Assembly (NCBI GenBank): GCA_964551315.1
Contig: CAZKCM010000001.1
Span: 62,001 to 126,000, forward strand
DNA length: 64,000 nucleotides
From: Virgifigura sp964551315
GTDB taxonomy: Bacteria > Pseudomonadota > Alphaproteobacteria > Dongiales > Dongiaceae
Direction: 5' to 3'
Both the position numbers and the translations under genes were made by a program. The notes under the pieces are model-generated. The model did not search any database. It worked only from the letters and a program-made list of their open reading frames with translations, and was not told where the DNA came from. Positions 1-8,783 of this stretch are shown one piece after another; position 1 is the stretch's first letter; each line of letters starts with the position of its first letter.

Positions 1-1
1 C

Positions 2-772
2 GAGCCGCTGAAGCTGATGTTCAGCGCGTTCGCCTGGACCGGGGGGCCGTTTCTGGGCGTGTTCCTCTACCGCGAGGTGGCACCCTGGGCGCCGGAGGCG
101 GTGAGCGCCGGCAGCGCGGCGCTGCTGCTCGCCTATTTCTGGTATCTCCGGTTGCAGGAGAACCCGGCCGTCGCAGCCGCCACCCGGCCGCCGCCGAACC
201 CGATCAAGAGCATCGCCCGCTTTCTCGCCCAGCCGCGCCTTCGCCTCGCCTGGCTCATCCCGTTCGGCCGGTCCTCCTGGTGGGCCATGTTCTTCGTCTA
301 TCCGCCGCTCTACATGGTTCAGTCCGGGGTCGGCGAACTGGCCGGCGCCCTTCTGGTCTCCGTCGGCAACGCCCTCTTGATCTTCACGCCGCTGGTCGGC
401 CGGGCGGCCGAGCGGTACGGCCTGCGCCGTCTGATCATCGGCGCCCTGGCGGCGGCCGGGATCTGCAGCCTGCTGGCCGTGGTGTTCTTCGCGGTTCCGG
501 CGGCGGTCGCCGCCAGCCTGCTGGGCGCCGCGATCGCCGCGGCGGTCCTGGACGCGGTCGGGAACATCCCGTTCCTGCGCTCGGTGCACCCATATGAGCG
601 GCCGCAGATGACCACCGTCTTCCGCACCTACATCGACTTCTCGGAGCTGTTGCCGGCCGCGCTCTTCGCGCTGATGCTGACCTTCTTCGACATGCGGGCG
701 GTGTTCGCGACGAGCGGAATCGTGATGCTTGGGATCGCGCTGATCGCCCGACACCTGCCGCGCCGGATGTAG
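2..772 (+). CDS. MFS transporter, C-terminal part (5' end outside window)
   Basis: The reading frame is open from base 2, and the first ATG at 17 falls inside a membrane segment, so the start lies upstream of the window. The visible 256 residues contain about seven or eight hydrophobic segments, a basic cytoplasmic loop and the short loop GRAAERYGLRRL, which resembles the G-x-x-x-D/E-R-x-G-R-R motif between helices of major facilitator proteins. It probably moves a small solute or drug across the inner membrane; the substrate cannot be told. It ends 129 bp before the hybrid kinase gene and reads the same way, so read-through into that gene is possible. Confidence 0.75.
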   Translation, partial: EPLKLMFSAFAWTGGPFLGVFLYREVAPWAPEAVSAGSAALLLAYFWYLRLQENPAVAAATRPPPNPIKSIARFLAQPRLRLAWLIPFGRSSWWAMFFVYPPLYMVQSGVGELAGALLVSVGNALLIFTPLVGRAAERYGLRRLIIGALAAAGICSLLAVVFFAVPAAVAASLLGAAIAAAVLDAVGNIPFLRSVHPYERPQMTTVFRTYIDFSELLPAALFALMLTFFDMRAVFATSGIVMLGIALIARHLPRRM

Positions 773-838
773 CGTGACGGCCGCGGGCGGTCCGGAATCC
801 GGCCGCGATTCCCCCTGAAGGCGCCTACAGACACGCTA

Positions 839-896
839 AACGTTTATCACCCGTTAACGGCGGAAAGAACGTTTATCGCCTGTTAACGGCGGAAAG
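839..896. repeat. 29-bp tandem direct repeat with two CtrA-like half-boxes
   Basis: Bases 839-867 and 868-896 are adjacent copies of a 29-bp unit that differ at only two positions (849/878 and 852/881). Each copy contains TTTA-N7-TTAAC (843-858 and 872-887), one mismatch from the CtrA consensus TTAA-N7-TTAAC, and each ends in GGCGGAAAG. The second copy ends five bases before the TTG start at 902 and also supplies its purine-rich ribosome-binding sequence. A regulatory role for the kinase gene is inferred from position only. Confidence 0.7.
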
Positions 897-901
897 ATAG
901 C

Positions 902-3900
902 TTGGGTCTTGGCAGATCTCGACCCGGCAACCCCGAGGCGCCTGTGACCGGATTCGCGATTCCGCTTGGCCCGACAGCTGCGCCCGCCACACGGTCCGGC
1001 GTGAGAGCCGGAATCTTTGCCTTCGGCGCCGCGATGATTCTGGTGACCGTAGCGCTTATCGCCGAGGATCTGTGGGAAGATCGCCAATACGCGCTCGACT
1101 TGGCCGCCCAGAGAACCGAGAGCGTCGCGGAAGTGCTGGCCGAGCATACGGCGCGTACCGTCGAGACCATTGACCTGACGCTTGCCAACATCGTCCGCGA
1201 GATCGAGAACCGCCGCGCAGAGGATCGGCTGACGAGCTTCGACCCGGAGATTCGCCAGCTTCTGCGGCGCGAGATCGCGCATGCCCCGCAGATGCGCGCC
1301 CTCATCGTGACGGATGCCGCCGGGACCGTGACCCAGAGTTCTGCGAACAGACCGGCGAGCCCGATCACCGTTGCCGACCGGCGCTACTTCATTGGCCAGC
1401 GCGACGGCACCGGGACGACCGGCCTTTTCATCGACCGACCGGCACGCAGCCGCATGAACGACAAGTGGTTCATCGGGATGAGCCGGCGCCTCTCGAATCC
1501 CGATGGCAGCTTTGCCGGCATCGTCGCCGCGATCGCCGAGCCGGACTATTTTCGAGGGCTTTACCGATCGCTTCAGGGCGACCATCGCGGGCGCACCAGC
1601 CCGCATAAGTTCATCGGGCTGCTCCGCGTCGATGGCGCGCCCCTGGTCCTGTCGTCGGAAACCGACCACCTCTTTTCCGATTCGGTGTGGCCCATGCTGT
1701 CGGTCGGCGTTCCCTGGTCTCTCGCCATCGGCGGCGAGTCCATCATCGGCACCACGCGCGCCGTTCCCGGCTGGCCGCTGTTCGTGGTCGTCGAGCAACC
1801 GCGGGACGCCGTACTCGCTCATTGGCGGGAGGATCTCCGCCACGGCATCGTCTTTTGCCTCGTTATCGGGAGCGCCGTCTTCCTGCTGACAGGCCTTCTG
1901 GGGCAGCAGCTTCGACGGCGGGAGCGGTCCGAGATCGCCCTGCGCGAGAGCCAAGAGCGGTTGGAGCTTGCGCTCAGCGGCACTTCGGACGGGTTGTGGG
2001 ACTGGACCATCCCGCTGGGAGCGTTCTGGTGCTCGCCCCGGTTCCGGCAGATGCTCGGCTATGCCGAGGAGGAGCTGGTGCTCGACGGCAGCGGGCTCGA
2101 GGCATGGATCCATCCGGAGGACCGCCGGCGGGTGCGGGCCGAGCTGGAGCGGCATTGGCGCAGCCGGGCGCCATTCGAAGTCGAGTCGCGCCTGCGCCGG
2201 CGCGACGGAACCTACAAATGGTACAGCATCCGCGGGCAAACGGTCTGGAGCGACACCGGCAGGCCGATGCGAATGGCCGGGTCGATCGACGACGTAACCG
2301 AACGCAAGCAGGCCGAAGCCTGGTTGATGTCGGCCCTCGACGATCTGCAGGAGAGCGAGGCGAAGCTTCGGTCGCTGATGTCGAACATCCCGGGGGCCTG
2401 CTACCGCTGCCTCGGCGACGGCCACCGGACGATGCAGTTCATCAGCGATGCGATCCTGGAGATCTCCGGGTACAAGGCCGACGAGTTCCTGTCGGGACAC
2501 GTCCGGCACCTCACCGACCTGATCCATCCGGATGACCGGCCGGTCGTCGAGCACGCCGTCGGCCGAGCCGTGAGAAGCCGGCATTCGTTCGACCTCGAAT
2601 ACAGGATCCTGCACCGGGACGGCTCGATCCGCTGGGTCCACGAAAAGGGCTTGGCCGTCTTCAACCAGAGCGGCGATCTGCTCTATCTCGACGGTGTGAT
2701 CTTCGACGTCACGGAACGCCGGCGCGCGGAAGAGGAGCTTCGTGCCGCCAAGGAAGCGGCAGAGGCCGCCAATTCGGCCAAATCCGAGTTCCTCGCCACG
2801 ATGAGCCACGAGATCCGCACGCCGATGAACGGCATTCTGGGCATGACGGGCCTGCTTCTGGACAGCCCGCTGGACGAGGAGCAGCGCCTCTATGCGCGAT
2901 CGATCCACCAGTCGGCCGATGCGCTGCTCACGATCATCAACGACATCCTCGATTTCTCCAAGCTTGAAGCCGACCGGCTGACTCTCGAGACGATCGACTT
3001 CGACGTTGCGGCCGTCGTCGCCAGCGTCGGCGAGCTTTGCGGACCGCGCGCCCACGCGAAGGGTCTCGACCTCGGCATCTTCGTCGACCCGTCGATGCCG
3101 CAGCGGCTGCGCGGCGACCCGAGCCGCCTGCGGCAGATCCTGCTCAACCTTGTCGGCAACGCCATCAAGTTCACGGAATCCGGGGGTGTCGCCGTCGAAG
3201 TCTCCGACCTCGGCGAGCCGCGCACGGGCAACGAGGTGGTCCTGCTGTTCAAGATCACCGATTCCGGCATCGGCATCCCAAAGGATGTCCAGGGCCGCCT
3301 GTTCACGAAGTTCACGCAGGCGGACTCCTCGACGACGCGCCGCTTCGGCGGAACGGGTCTCGGCCTCGCGATCAGCAAGCAACTCGTCGAGCGGATGGGC
3401 GGACGCATCGGCCTCGAAAGCGAGCCCGGCAAGGGCAGCACGTTCTGGTTCACCGTCCGCTTCGCGGCCGCCGAGAACCAGGCGGCGGCGAAGCGGACGG
3501 AGGAGGACAGCGGCCTGCGCGGCCTGCGTGCACTCGTCGTCGACGGCAATCGCGTCAATCGCCTCATTTTCGAGAAACTGATGGTGTCCTGGGGCATGTC
3601 CGTCCGATCGGTCGAGAACGGACCGGCGGCGCTGAAGGCGCTGGACGATGCTTGGCGAGCCGGCCAGCCGTTCGACGTCGCTCTGATCGACCGCTCGATG
3701 GCAGGGATGGACGGCGAAACGCTCGGCCGGCGCATCCGCGCGAACCCGGCCTTCGCCGCGATGCACCTCGTCCTCGTGGCCCCGTTCGGTGATCCGGTCG
3801 ACGGGGAGACCAAGAACAAGGCGGCTGAGTTCGCCGCCCGGTTGTGCAAGCCGGTGTCTCAGACGCAGCTCCTGACCTGCTTGCGGGATCTGGTCGGCGC

Positions 3901-4477
3901 ACCGGCGCCGAGGCCGCGGCGGGACCGGACCGGCCAGGCGCCGGAGTCCGGGCCGAAGCCGCCGGACGGCCGGCCGCTGCGCATCCTGCTTGCCGAGGAC
4001 AATCAGGTGAATCAGCTCCTGACCGTGGCGATCCTGGAGAAGGCCGGGCACCGCGTCGACATCGCCGGCAACGGCATCGAAGCCGTCGAGGCCGTCCTCA
4101 ATAGGCCCTACGACATCGTGCTGATGGACATCCAGATGCCAGAGATGGACGGCATCCAGGCAACCCGGCGCATCCGCGCGCTGCCGGACGGCAAGGGACG
4201 AATCCCGATCATCGCCATCACGGCGAACGCGATGCGCGGTGACCGGGAACGACTGCTTCAGGCCGGCATGAATGACTATGTCGCCAAGCCGATCGACCGC
4301 ACGCACCTCTTCGAGGTCATCCGGCGCTGGAGCGGCGGCCACGGCTCATTCGGCGGCTCGGCCGACGCCGAGGCGGAGCCAGCGGCAGCGAACGGGAATC
4401 CCGCGGCCGAGGCCGCTCTCTCCAACATGATCGAGTCGCTGAGCGCGCTGCGGCGAACGGGATCGGATGACGCATGA
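902..4477 (+). CDS. Membrane hybrid histidine kinase (sensor-PAS-PAS-HisKA-HATPase-REC-REC)
   Basis: A 1191-residue inner-membrane sensor kinase. Membrane segments lie near residues 36-55 and 314-334 and enclose a periplasmic sensor of about 255 residues, probably of the double-Cache type. Two PAS domains follow (about 349-470 and 482-612), each ending in a DDVTERK/DVTERR-type junction. The dimerisation domain has the phospho-accepting His636 in MSHEIRTPMNG, and the ATPase has N, G1 and G2 boxes (about 742-858). REC1 (about 877-995) keeps Asp930 and CKP but has VVDGN where a receiver normally has a pair of acidic residues. REC2 (about 1025-1145) is canonical with AEDN, Asp1076 and AKP. The phosphate probably passes from His636 through REC2 to the Hpt protein encoded next, which overlaps by ATGA. 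The TTG at 902 is chosen for its GGAAAG; GTG at 944 is an alternative. The ligand is unknown. Confidence 0.9.
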   Translation: MGLGRSRPGNPEAPVTGFAIPLGPTAAPATRSGVRAGIFAFGAAMILVTVALIAEDLWEDRQYALDLAAQRTESVAEVLAEHTARTVETIDLTLANIVREIENRRAEDRLTSFDPEIRQLLRREIAHAPQMRALIVTDAAGTVTQSSANRPASPITVADRRYFIGQRDGTGTTGLFIDRPARSRMNDKWFIGMSRRLSNPDGSFAGIVAAIAEPDYFRGLYRSLQGDHRGRTSPHKFIGLLRVDGAPLVLSSETDHLFSDSVWPMLSVGVPWSLAIGGESIIGTTRAVPGWPLFVVVEQPRDAVLAHWREDLRHGIVFCLVIGSAVFLLTGLLGQQLRRRERSEIALRESQERLELALSGTSDGLWDWTIPLGAFWCSPRFRQMLGYAEEELVLDGSGLEAWIHPEDRRRVRAELERHWRSRAPFEVESRLRRRDGTYKWYSIRGQTVWSDTGRPMRMAGSIDDVTERKQAEAWLMSALDDLQESEAKLRSLMSNIPGACYRCLGDGHRTMQFISDAILEISGYKADEFLSGHVRHLTDLIHPDDRPVVEHAVGRAVRSRHSFDLEYRILHRDGSIRWVHEKGLAVFNQSGDLLYLDGVIFDVTERRRAEEELRAAKEAAEAANSAKSEFLATMSHEIRTPMNGILGMTGLLLDSPLDEEQRLYARSIHQSADALLTIINDILDFSKLEADRLTLETIDFDVAAVVASVGELCGPRAHAKGLDLGIFVDPSMPQRLRGDPSRLRQILLNLVGNAIKFTESGGVAVEVSDLGEPRTGNEVVLLFKITDSGIGIPKDVQGRLFTKFTQADSSTTRRFGGTGLGLAISKQLVERMGGRIGLESEPGKGSTFWFTVRFAAAENQAAAKRTEEDSGLRGLRALVVDGNRVNRLIFEKLMVSWGMSVRSVENGPAALKALDDAWRAGQPFDVALIDRSMAGMDGETLGRRIRANPAFAAMHLVLVAPFGDPVDGETKNKAAEFAARLCKPVSQTQLLTCLRDLVGAPAPRPRRDRTGQAPESGPKPPDGRPLRILLAEDNQVNQLLTVAILEKAGHRVDIAGNGIEAVEAVLNRPYDIVLMDIQMPEMDGIQATRRIRALPDGKGRIPIIAITANAMRGDRERLLQAGMNDYVAKPIDRTHLFEVIRRWSGGHGSFGGSADAEAEPAAANGNPAAEAALSNMIESLSALRRTGSDDA

Positions 4478-4947
4478 CCGACGACCGCCCCGAGACGCCC
4501 CGGGACATCGGCAACGCCGATCGGGGGGCAGAACCCGGCATGGCCGAGAGCCTCACGCGCGCCGAGGCCGTCATCGCCAAGCTGGCAGCGGAGTACCCCG
4601 CCATCGCCCTCAAGGACGTCGCCGACTGCCAGGCCGCCCTCGACGCGGCACGGGCGGAACCGGTGCGGCGGTACGAGCATCTGCGGCGCCTCTATAGCAT
4701 CGCTCACAACATCAAGGGTCAGGGCGGCAGCTTCAACTATCCGCTGGTCACCCGGATCGGCCAGTCTCTATGCCGGTTCATTGCCGAGGCCGGTGAAATG
4801 GAACTCCAGGAAACGGAGCTGCCGATCGTCCAGGCTCATCTCGACGCGCTCAAACTGATCCTCGAACAGCGAATCAGCGGCGAGGGCGGCGAAACCGCGA
4901 CCAAGCTCGCCGAACGCCTCGAGGCCTTGACCCACCGGGACGCGTAG
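4474..4947 (+). CDS. Hpt-domain phosphotransfer protein
   Basis: A 157-residue cytoplasmic protein with a single Hpt helical bundle. His78 in AHNIKGQGGSF fits the phospho-accepting histidine of HPt proteins (H-x-x-K-G). The start ATG overlaps the stop of the hybrid kinase gene (ATGA), which indicates translational coupling and a dedicated partnership. The first 25 residues are charged and probably disordered. It should carry the phosphoryl group from the kinase receiver to a response regulator not encoded nearby. The family is certain from the motif; the final target is not visible. Confidence 0.9.
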   Translation: MTDDRPETPRDIGNADRGAEPGMAESLTRAEAVIAKLAAEYPAIALKDVADCQAALDAARAEPVRRYEHLRRLYSIAHNIKGQGGSFNYPLVTRIGQSLCRFIAEAGEMELQETELPIVQAHLDALKLILEQRISGEGGETATKLAERLEALTHRDA

Positions 4948-4972
4948 AACCGCGACGCCCCGCCGACGGCGG

Positions 4973-6550
4973 CTAGAACGACAGCGTCTCGGCCTGCAGC
5001 ACGTGAGGAAGCCGACGGACGCGCTCGAGCAGATCGGCGCCCAGCGCCTGGTCGACCTCGATCAGCGCGATGGCGATATCGCCGGGTGCGCTGCGGCCGA
5101 GATGGAACGTGGCGATGTTCACCCCCGCCTCGCCGAGCAGGGTGCCGAGGCGCCCGATGAAGCCCGGCTTGTCCCGGTTGGTGGTGTAGAGCATGTGGCG
5201 GCCCAGTTCGGCCTCGATCGGGATGCCGTGGATCTCGACGATGCGCGGCTTGTCGCCGCCAAAGAGGGTGCCCGCGATGCTGCGCTGGCGCCGGTCCGTC
5301 TCTACCGTGAGTCGTATGAGCGTCTGGTAGTTGCTTGGCCGGTCGTGCTTCACCTCGCTCACCCGAATCTCGCGCTCGCGCGCGATGACGGGGGCGTTCA
5401 CCATGTTCACGTTGTCGAGCATCGGCGCCAACAGGCCGGCCAGGGCCGTGGCGGTCAGCGGCCGCGTGTTGAGCTCGGCCGCGTGGCCCTCATACTCGAT
5501 CGTGACGGCACACAGGCCGGAGCGCGTGAGCTGACCCGCGAAGCTCCCGAGCTGTCCGGCCAGACTCATATAGGGCCGCAGCTTCGGCGCCTCCTCGGCC
5601 GAGACGGACGGCATGTTGAGGGCGTTGCTGACCGCGCCGGTCAGCAGGAAATCGGCCATCTGTTCGGCGATCTGGACCGCCACCTTCTCCTGCGCCTCAC
5701 TGGTGGCGGCACCGAGATGCGGCGTCACCACGACCTGCTCCAGCTCGAAGAGCGGGTTGGAGTGCGCCGGCTCCTCCGCAAAGACATCGAGGGCGGCGCC
5801 GGCCACATGGCCCGCTTCGATGGCCGCCTTGAGATCCTCTTCGACGACAAGCCCGCCGCGCGCGCAATTGATGATGCGCACGCCGGGTTTGGTCTTGGCG
5901 AGCGCGGATGCGTCGATCATGCGACGGGTCGCATCGGTGAGCGGCGTGTGCAGCGTGATGAAGTCGGCGCGCGCCAGAAGCTCGTCCATCTCCACCTTCT
6001 CCACGCCGAGGTCGCGCGCCCGGTCCTCGGACAGGAAGGGGTCGTAGGCGATCACCTTCATCTTCAGACCATGCGCCCGGTCAGCGACGATGGAGCCGAT
6101 GTTGCCGCAGCCGACGATGCCGAGCGTCTTGCCGGTGAGCTCGACGCCCATGAAGCGCGACTTCTCCCACTTGCCGGCCCGGGTCGAGCGGTCGGCGGCC
6201 GGAATCTGCCGGGCGAGCGCCATCATCATCGCGATGGCGTGCTCAGCCGTGGTGATCGCGTTGCCGTGCGGGGTGTTCATGACCACCACGCCGCGCTGCG
6301 TCGCCGCCGCAAGGTCGATGTTGTCGACGCCGATGCCGGCACGGCCGATGACCTTGAGGTTCTCGGCGGCGGCAAGAATCCGCTCTGTCACCTTGGTCGC
6401 CGACCGCACGGCAAGGCCGTTATAAGCGCCGATACAGGCCTCGAGCTCGGCCGGCGACAATCCGGGCCGCAGATCGGCCTCGATGCCCCGTTCGCGGAAG
6501 ACCTCGACCGCGCGGGGGCTCAGCTCATCGGCGATCAGTACCTTGCTCAT
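4973..6550 (-). CDS. serA: D-3-phosphoglycerate dehydrogenase
   Basis: Oxidises 3-phosphoglycerate to 3-phosphohydroxypyruvate with NAD, the first step of serine synthesis. The 525-residue length is that of the long bacterial form: catalytic and NAD-binding domains, an intervening domain, and a C-terminal ACT domain (about 453-525, beginning near HGIPIEAELG) that is the usual site of serine control. The Rossmann motif GCGNIG is at 147-152; catalytic Arg231 (NCARGG), Glu260 (FAEEP) and His278 (TPHLGAAT) are in place. The start ATG at 6550 has GAGGAAG just upstream; an open frame continues further upstream but that part lies inside serC. Last gene of the serB-serC-serA operon, 16 bp after serC. 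Confidence 0.97.
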   Translation of the reverse strand: MSKVLIADELSPRAVEVFRERGIEADLRPGLSPAELEACIGAYNGLAVRSATKVTERILAAAENLKVIGRAGIGVDNIDLAAATQRGVVVMNTPHGNAITTAEHAIAMMMALARQIPAADRSTRAGKWEKSRFMGVELTGKTLGIVGCGNIGSIVADRAHGLKMKVIAYDPFLSEDRARDLGVEKVEMDELLARADFITLHTPLTDATRRMIDASALAKTKPGVRIINCARGGLVVEEDLKAAIEAGHVAGAALDVFAEEPAHSNPLFELEQVVVTPHLGAATSEAQEKVAVQIAEQMADFLLTGAVSNALNMPSVSAEEAPKLRPYMSLAGQLGSFAGQLTRSGLCAVTIEYEGHAAELNTRPLTATALAGLLAPMLDNVNMVNAPVIAREREIRVSEVKHDRPSNYQTLIRLTVETDRRQRSIAGTLFGGDKPRIVEIHGIPIEAELGRHMLYTTNRDKPGFIGRLGTLLGEAGVNIATFHLGRSAPGDIAIALIEVDQALGADLLERVRRLPHVLQAETLSF

Positions 6551-6566
6551 GACGCTTCCTCGCTGT

Positions 6567-7736
6567 TCACGGATTGCTGCGACGGATTTCGTCGAACGCC
6601 CAATCCAGCCACGGGAAGAGGGCCTCGAGATCGGCGGTTTCCACCGTGGCGCCGGCCCACAGACGCAGGCCCGGCGGCGCCTCCCGATAGGCCCCGATGT
6701 CGTAGGCGACGCCTTCGTCTTCAAGCCGATCGGCGAGCGCCCGGGCCGCCTTCGCCTGGGCCGGTGCATCGAGCGCGGCGAACCAGGGATCGACGATCCT
6801 GAGGCAGACCGAGGTGGTCGAGCGCGTCGCCGGGTCCACGGCCAGGAAGTCGACCCAGGGCGTCCGCGCGACCCAGGCGGCGATGGCATCGAAGTTCGCC
6901 TGCGTGCGTCCGATCAATCCGGGCAGGCCGCCGACCGACTCGGCCCAGCGCAGCGAATCGATCGCGTCTTCGACCGCGAGCAGGGACGGGGTGTTGATGG
7001 TGTCGCCCTTGAAGATTCCTTCGATGAGCTCGCCGTCCTTGGCGAGCCGGAACAGCTTCGGCATCGGCCAGCTCGGCCTGTGCTGCGTGAGCCGCGCGAC
7101 GGCGCGCGGGCCGAGGGCCAGCATGCCGTGCGCCGCCTCCCCCCCGAGAACCTTCTGCCAGGACCAGGTGACGACGTCCAGCCGGTCCCAAGGCAGGTCC
7201 ATCGCGAACACGGCCGAGGTCGCGTCGCAGATCACGAGGCCCTCGCGGTCCCGCGGGATCCACGCCCCGTCGGGCACGCGGACGCCCGAGGTCGTTCCGT
7301 TCCAGGTAAAGACGACGTCGCGCCCGCGCGCATCGGCCTGGCGAAGGTCGGGCAGCGCGCCGTAGGGCGCCTCGAAGACCCGGACGTCCGGCAGGCGGAG
7401 CTGTTTCACGACATCGGCGACCCAGGTCCGGCCGAAGCTCTCCCAGGCGAGGACATCGACACCGCGGGGGCCGAGCAGCGACCAGAGCGCCATCTCCACC
7501 GCGCCGGTATCGGAGCCCGGCACGATGCCGAGGCGATACTCCGCCGGCAGACCAAGGATCGCGCGGCTCCGCTCGATCACCTCGGCGAGCTTCGCCCGGC
7601 CGGGCTTCGAGCGGTGCGAGCGGCCGAGGCAGGCCTCGGCGAGGACCTCGGGCGACCAGCCCGGCCGCTTGGCGCAGGGGCCGGAGGAGAAGAAGGGGCG
7701 ATGCGGGCGCGTGGCTGGCTTTTCGGGCTGGGTCAT
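6567..7736 (-). CDS. serC: Phosphoserine aminotransferase, alphaproteobacterial/archaeal type
   Basis: Transfers an amino group from glutamate to 3-phosphohydroxypyruvate, giving phosphoserine; PLP enzyme of the cytoplasm. The 389 residues match the subfamily found in alphaproteobacteria and some archaea rather than the E. coli form. The PLP-binding lysine is Lys195 in WSWQKVLGGE, the cofactor phosphate region is PGSDTGAVE (73-81), and the Asp that contacts the pyridine nitrogen is in ICDATSAVF. Many plant and bacterial relatives also act on 4-phosphohydroxythreonine in vitamin B6 synthesis; that role cannot be judged from sequence. Lies 12 bp after serB and 16 bp before serA, consistent with one transcript. 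Confidence 0.95.
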   Translation of the reverse strand: MTQPEKPATRPHRPFFSSGPCAKRPGWSPEVLAEACLGRSHRSKPGRAKLAEVIERSRAILGLPAEYRLGIVPGSDTGAVEMALWSLLGPRGVDVLAWESFGRTWVADVVKQLRLPDVRVFEAPYGALPDLRQADARGRDVVFTWNGTTSGVRVPDGAWIPRDREGLVICDATSAVFAMDLPWDRLDVVTWSWQKVLGGEAAHGMLALGPRAVARLTQHRPSWPMPKLFRLAKDGELIEGIFKGDTINTPSLLAVEDAIDSLRWAESVGGLPGLIGRTQANFDAIAAWVARTPWVDFLAVDPATRSTTSVCLRIVDPWFAALDAPAQAKAARALADRLEDEGVAYDIGAYREAPPGLRLWAGATVETADLEALFPWLDWAFDEIRRSNP

Positions 7737-7748
7737 CGGTCTCCCATC

Positions 7749-8648
7749 TCAGTCGCGGAACTCGCTCTCGGAATAGCCCTGCAGATAGAGCAGGCCGGTG
7801 AGGTCGGCATGGTCGAGGCGGTAGCGGGCCGCGGCGACGACGGCCGCCTTGCCGCGGAAGGCGACGCCGAGACCGGCTGCCCGCAGCATCGGGATGTCGT
7901 TGGCGCCGTCGCCCACCGCCGCAGTGGCATCGAGCGGCAGACCGCGCTCGGCGGCCAGCGCCTCCAAGGCCGCGCGTTTCGCCGTGCGGTCCAGGATCGG
8001 CTCCGCCACGCGCCCGGTAAGGCGGCCGTCCCGGATCTCCAGACGGTTCGCGCGGTGCTCGTCGAAGCCGCAAGCGGCCTGCACCGGGGCGGTGAACCAG
8101 TCGAAGCCGCCGGAGACCAGCGCGGTGTAGGCGCCGTACGCCCGCATGGTCTGAACGAGCGTTCGGGCGCCGGGCGTGAGCTCGATCAAGTCCTTCACCC
8201 GATCGAGGACCTCGACGGAGAGGCCGCCGAGCAGCGCCACGCGCTCCCGCACCGCCTGCGCGAAGTCGATCTCTCCCCGCATGGCGCGCGCGGTGATCGG
8301 GACGATCCGGTCCTCGACACCGGCGAGGCGCCCGAGCTCGTCCAGCATCTCGCCGGTGATGATCGTGGATTCCATGTCGGCGACGAGCAGCCGCTTGCGG
8401 CGCCCCTCTCCGTCCGGCTGCGCGGCGAGGTCGATGGGCGCGCCGCCCAGACGGGCGCGCACGGCCGCCTCCGCCGCGGCCGCCTCGCAGCCTTCGAAGG
8501 GCAGATCGCAGGCGACGCCGGGCTTGAGCCAGCGGACCTCATCGAGCCGCGCGCCGGTCTCGCGGAGCGCCGCCCGTGCCGCGGCGATCACGTCGGAACC
8601 CAAGGGGTCGGAGGCGAGGCCTGCGATCAAGGTGAGCACCTGTCGCAT
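7749..8648 (-). CDS. serB: Phosphoserine phosphatase (HAD family)
   Basis: Hydrolyses O-phosphoserine to serine, the last step of the pathway; first gene of the serB-serC-serA operon. The 299 residues contain an N-terminal regulatory-like region (about 1-80) and a HAD phosphatase core. Motif I is ADMESTII with nucleophile Asp91; the second acid, usually Asp, is Glu93. Motif II is the Ser of VSGGFDWF, and motif IV is GDGANDIPML with a preceding Lys in TAKRAALEAL. The Glu substitution is conservative and the gene order argues for normal function, but it is unusual for SerB. The 135-bp upstream gap to the reductase gene contains AT-rich sequence suitable for a promoter. Confidence 0.93.
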   Translation of the reverse strand: MRQVLTLIAGLASDPLGSDVIAAARAALRETGARLDEVRWLKPGVACDLPFEGCEAAAAEAAVRARLGGAPIDLAAQPDGEGRRKRLLVADMESTIITGEMLDELGRLAGVEDRIVPITARAMRGEIDFAQAVRERVALLGGLSVEVLDRVKDLIELTPGARTLVQTMRAYGAYTALVSGGFDWFTAPVQAACGFDEHRANRLEIRDGRLTGRVAEPILDRTAKRAALEALAAERGLPLDATAAVGDGANDIPMLRAAGLGVAFRGKAAVVAAARYRLDHADLTGLLYLQGYSESEFRD

Positions 8649-8783
8649 GGCGCGGATTGTGTTTTGCGGAGCGGCCCGGGCACAAGCGCCTGTCGATCAC
8701 ATTTTGCTTCAAAACATTTCGATGACGCCCGGCGATTGCGCGATACCTCCTTGCGGATCCGTGGACCGGCGCGATGCGGTGCT

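Noticed and set aside
854..4342. 1162-codon open frame on the minus strand opposite the hybrid kinase
   Set aside because: Antisense shadow of a G+C-rich gene. The plus strand has full kinase domains and motifs, while the minus frame has no family features, extreme Arg/Asp/Val bias and no ribosome-binding sequence.
5003..6802. 599-codon plus-strand frame over serA
   Set aside because: Antisense shadow with high His/Arg/Asp content and no recognisable motif.
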